Made by a program: the position numbers and the translations under genes. A DNA stretch of 64,000 bases, from NCBI RefSeq assembly GCF_019097595.1, contig NC_080720.1, forward strand, positions 18,780,352-18,844,351. Reading direction: 5' to 3'. Positions 61,401 through 64,000 of the stretch are shown here, one piece after another; within the stretch, counting starts at the first letter, position 1; the number at the start of each line of letters is the position of its first letter. Below the pieces are notes generated by a model. It did not search any database, was not told the DNA's origin, and saw nothing but the letters and a program-made list of their open reading frames with translations. The DNA is from Hemibagrus wyckioides (taxonomy: Eukaryota > Chordata > Actinopteri > Siluriformes > Bagridae).

Positions 61401-62440
61401 TCCTGGCAAAGCAAATAGAGGAGAGGACAGCACAATGCAGGATGACGCGACACGGACCAGCACAGACGTCAGGACCATGGGCACATTAGCATAGGGAGGG
61501 GGGGAAAACAACCAAACCATGAAAAAGGAGATTTAAATAGGAAAAGAGAGAAGGACAAAAAAGTGAAAATATATTCCCGACATACTTTACAGAGTAAACA
61601 GCTGAATGGCCGTTTTCTAAGTTTCAGCTGGAGCAGTGATGGTGTGATCTTGCATTGAAACAAAAGCAAGATTTTGGCAAAAGTAGGTACACTGAAAGTA
61701 TGCCTAAGTATGCTTCAAGAGCATGAATATATTCATAAATTGTATACTGTATATTGAGCCACTTTCTATATACTATATACATATATCAATATTCCTTGTA
61801 GATGGGATTGATATGATTGGCCCTAAATGCAATGTCAAACAGATTTGTTTCAGGTCTGCCTTCCATGCTACCATACATTTTGTGTTATCACTCTAAATAA
61901 GCAGTGATGTCCTTCCATGGTGGGTGAGTGTTTATGCACACACAACACACCACAAAAAGACAAACTGGGTCACACCATGATATAAGATACACACAATGAA
62001 ACATTTTTGACCTATTTGACTTCATGAGATACACAGGTGATAAATGTGATGTCATATTGCTTTGAAGAAAATAATAAATATGACTGAACCAGAGAAGATT
62101 CCAAAAGAGAAGGTCATGCGGTAAATGTGTACTGCTCTACAATAGCCAATGCTTTGAATAGTGTTCTGTGCACGTGTGTATGTGTATCGGTATTGGTGTG
62201 GGGAAAGAAGAGAACAGGAAAACAAAGACAAACAGGAGAAAACATAAGGAAAACACAGAGGGAGAAACCACTACCTAAGAACACAGAGATTTTTATATCT
62301 GCTCTTGCCTGGACTGCAGATTTTTAATCCTGGCCAACATGTCTAGATGTCCAGCTGAATACTGCTCAATAACATCCATCACATCATAAGGCCGGAGACT
62401 CTCCTTAAACTTTCTCTTTGACACCATAAACCGCATAATG
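58483..62440 (-). CDS. kcnq2: KCNQ2 (Kv7.2) potassium channel, C-terminal exons
   Basis: Voltage-gated potassium channel subunit of the neuronal M-current. Visible exons: 62309-62440, 61307-61402 (cassette), 59707-59830 and 58483-59208. The pore and membrane part lie beyond the right edge. Exon 62309 encodes calmodulin-binding helix B and the linker ([37 protein letters not shown]). Exon 59707 starts [16 protein letters not shown] (helix C) and ends [15 protein letters not shown]; with the next exon ([18 protein letters not shown]) it makes the helix D assembly coiled coil. The last exon holds [31 protein letters not shown] and the ankyrin-G anchor [11 protein letters not shown], ending [14 protein letters not shown]. 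The frame is closed across all joints. These tail motifs identify KCNQ2 rather than KCNQ3-5; whether it is the a or b teleost copy is not known. Confidence 0.95.
58552..58590 (-). other. kcnq2: Ankyrin-G anchor motif of Kv7.2
   Basis: Encodes [13 protein letters not shown]. In KCNQ2/3 this acidic Ser/Thr motif binds ankyrin-G and places the channel at the axon initial segment. It is fully kept here. Confidence 0.85.
59831..61306. other. kcnq2: kcnq2 intron
   Basis: AT-rich intron sequence; a local direct duplication of about 45 bp (gtttcttgaattaaccagac, then aattaact) occurs at about 60430-60500. No exon or RNA gene seen. Confidence 0.5.
61307..61402 (-). CDS. kcnq2: kcnq2 alternative (cassette) exon
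   Basis: 96 bases, in frame (phase 2 both sides), encoding [20 protein letters not shown] and then [12 protein letters not shown]. Mammalian KCNQ2 has isoforms with or without a segment of this kind (…STPRHKKYPTKG…) between helix B and helix C. Splicing from 62309 directly to 59830 also preserves frame, so both forms are possible. Acceptor TTTGCCAG and donor GTTAGG are both usable. Confidence 0.85.
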
Positions 62441-62927
62441 CTGCAGAGACAAAGCATTTTCACATAAAATATTAATGACAGTCTAATATATTACATTGTC
62501 AGTACAACATTAAGTTTGTAGTCACATGGCATATAAAAGTTAAAATAATTAATTTTAAGTCTGGTGATGTCAGTTAGGCCATGCTAGGGTTAAATGATGC
62601 CATGACAGGGCACTTAAAATTACAACTTTTCCTAATTTCAAAATGCTAACATGAAGCCTTGAGTCTTCTCACATGACCATGATTTTCTTTCCATTGTTCT
62701 AAAACATGTCAATCTATGCTTGACGGAATTCCTTTACTTAGATTTGTAAATGTATAAAGGTTTAATGGAACAAAAGTGAGTTCTTCTTGAATTTCTAGAA
62801 AGCATACATAACTTAGATTGTTTAATGCATAAAAAGGTGACACCATGAGAAATTGGGATACATATCGTAAAAATGATTAAGAAATAGCATAAAATGGCAA
62901 GCTATTAATTATAATAGTGTCTACATG

Positions 62928-63950
62928 ACCAAATATATGTGGACACCTGGCCATCACATCTATATAAGCTTGCTGGATTCAATAACCATTGGGTTTATTG
63001 CTGTTATAGACCATTCGTATGCAGCTTATACAGCCTCTGCTCGTCATCTATAAAGTTTTTGTGAATTTATAAGGTTAGTCACTGATATTTGATGAGAAGG
63101 CCTGGCTTGCATTCCATGTTCCAGTTTCTCAGTGCACTTGAGGTCAGGACAGGTGGTCAGGCCACTAGAGTTCCTCCACACCAAACTCATTAAACTATGT
63201 CTTTATAAATCTCACCTTTTGCAAAAAAAAAAAAAAAAAAAAAAAAATGAAATGTCAGCTAGTGTCTGGAATTCAGTCAAATGTATCTAATAGTCTTTAT
63301 TAAAAGATTACAACCAAATCTAAGATTATTAAACAATTTTTTAGTCACATTTGACTATTTTAAGCTTTAAATGATCTTGTTCTATTGGCAGACTTGTTTG
63401 CTATTTTTAAGAGTTAATATCTAGAAGGAAGCATCCTTAGAAGGAAGTTATCTGCCAATAGAATAAGAAAAAATAATGTGTAAGATAGTAATATATATCT
63501 ATGAAGAGGTTTAATAATATCATATTTGGTTTACTCTTTTAACTTTTGTAAGATGTCATTTTTTGTAGTGCAGGGGCACCCATTCATGACCTTATTTCAT
63601 AAGGCTCCCATTGCACAGTTCCAGAGGCAATGTGAACTCTGTAATGAGTGCTAAAAAAGAGGATAGGTGATCTGAATGTGCAACATGCTTCAGCACTCTG
63701 CAATCCTGCTCTGACTTTCACAATAACAACACTTACAGTTGCCCAGGGCAGATCTAGCAGGGCAGAAATTTCATGAACTGACTTGTAGTAAAGGTGATGT
63801 CCTATGAGAGCCCCACATTTAAAGTCACTGAGCTCTTCAGTATGAGTCATTGTACTACTACAGAGATGCACCAGTTAGCAACTAGAGTGGCTGAAACACT
63901 GATCTCAATTACTTGGAGGGATGTCCACATACTTTTGGCCATATACTATA
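62928..63950 (-). mobile_element. Tc1-like element in a kcnq2 intron
   Basis: Left end catgaccaaatatatgtgga, right end (reversed) tatggccaaaagtatgtgga, so imperfect terminal inverted repeats. The minus-strand frame 63584-63871 encodes the N-terminal helix-turn-helix (TEELSDFKCGALIGHHLYYK, then SVHEISALLDLPWATVSVVI). The catalytic part was not found; a poly-A run at 63222-63247 interrupts the middle. About 1 kb; dead. Confidence 0.65.
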
Positions 63951-64000
63951 TGTTAAATTCAGGTTCTTAAATATATGAACCGACTAGTAAGCTTCCTGTT

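Overview
The window is nuclear DNA of a ray-finned (teleost) fish. It holds spliced vertebrate genes with GT-AG introns, abundant microsatellites, and a dense litter of Tc1/mariner transposon relics, SINE-like repeats, MITEs and a few LINE fragments. The repeat mix would fit an ostariophysan such as a catfish or characin, but the species cannot be fixed from sequence alone. I found five protein-coding genes, all on the minus strand, and no convincing plus-strand gene. I saw no rRNA, tRNA or CRISPR array.

Layout from left to right. (1) 457-6472: the 5' part of igsf8 (EWI-2). Four exons encode the signal peptide and the first three Ig domains, and the gene runs off the left edge. Its 3.7 kb first intron carries two internally inverted Tc1 elements. 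(2) About 6500-21300: a repeat-rich intergenic interval with Tc1 relics, a LINE-1 3' end, long AT-rich microsatellites and a GC-rich unmethylated-island-like block near 15.2-15.6 kb. (3) 21355-24133: sp7 (osterix), the osteoblast zinc-finger factor, in two coding exons. (4) 24.2-38.5 kb: a large gene-free interval upstream of sp7 with microsatellites, an intact-length but dead Tc1 (35188-36599), a MITE inserted in a CTAA microsatellite, and several low-repeat blocks that could be regulatory. (5) 38718-43510: stmn3 (SCLIP), five coding exons, complete. (6) 45515-48741: arfrp1, seven coding exons, complete, 201 codons, with a ZNF143/THAP11-type promoter motif about 280 bp upstream. (7) 49-58 kb: repeats and plain AT-rich DNA. 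(8) 58483-62440 and beyond the right edge: the 3' part of kcnq2, covering calmodulin-binding helix B, a cassette exon, helices C/D and the long tail with the ankyrin-G anchor motif.

The genes do not form an operon-like pathway. stmn3, arfrp1 and kcnq2 also share one chromosome band in human (20q13.33), so the right half is an old syntenic block; its joining to sp7 and igsf8 is a fish-side arrangement. I found no clearly new biological system. The most interesting points are the recurrent internally inverted Tc1 derivatives, a GC-AG intron in kcnq2, nested MITE insertions and candidate regulatory motifs around sp7 and arfrp1.
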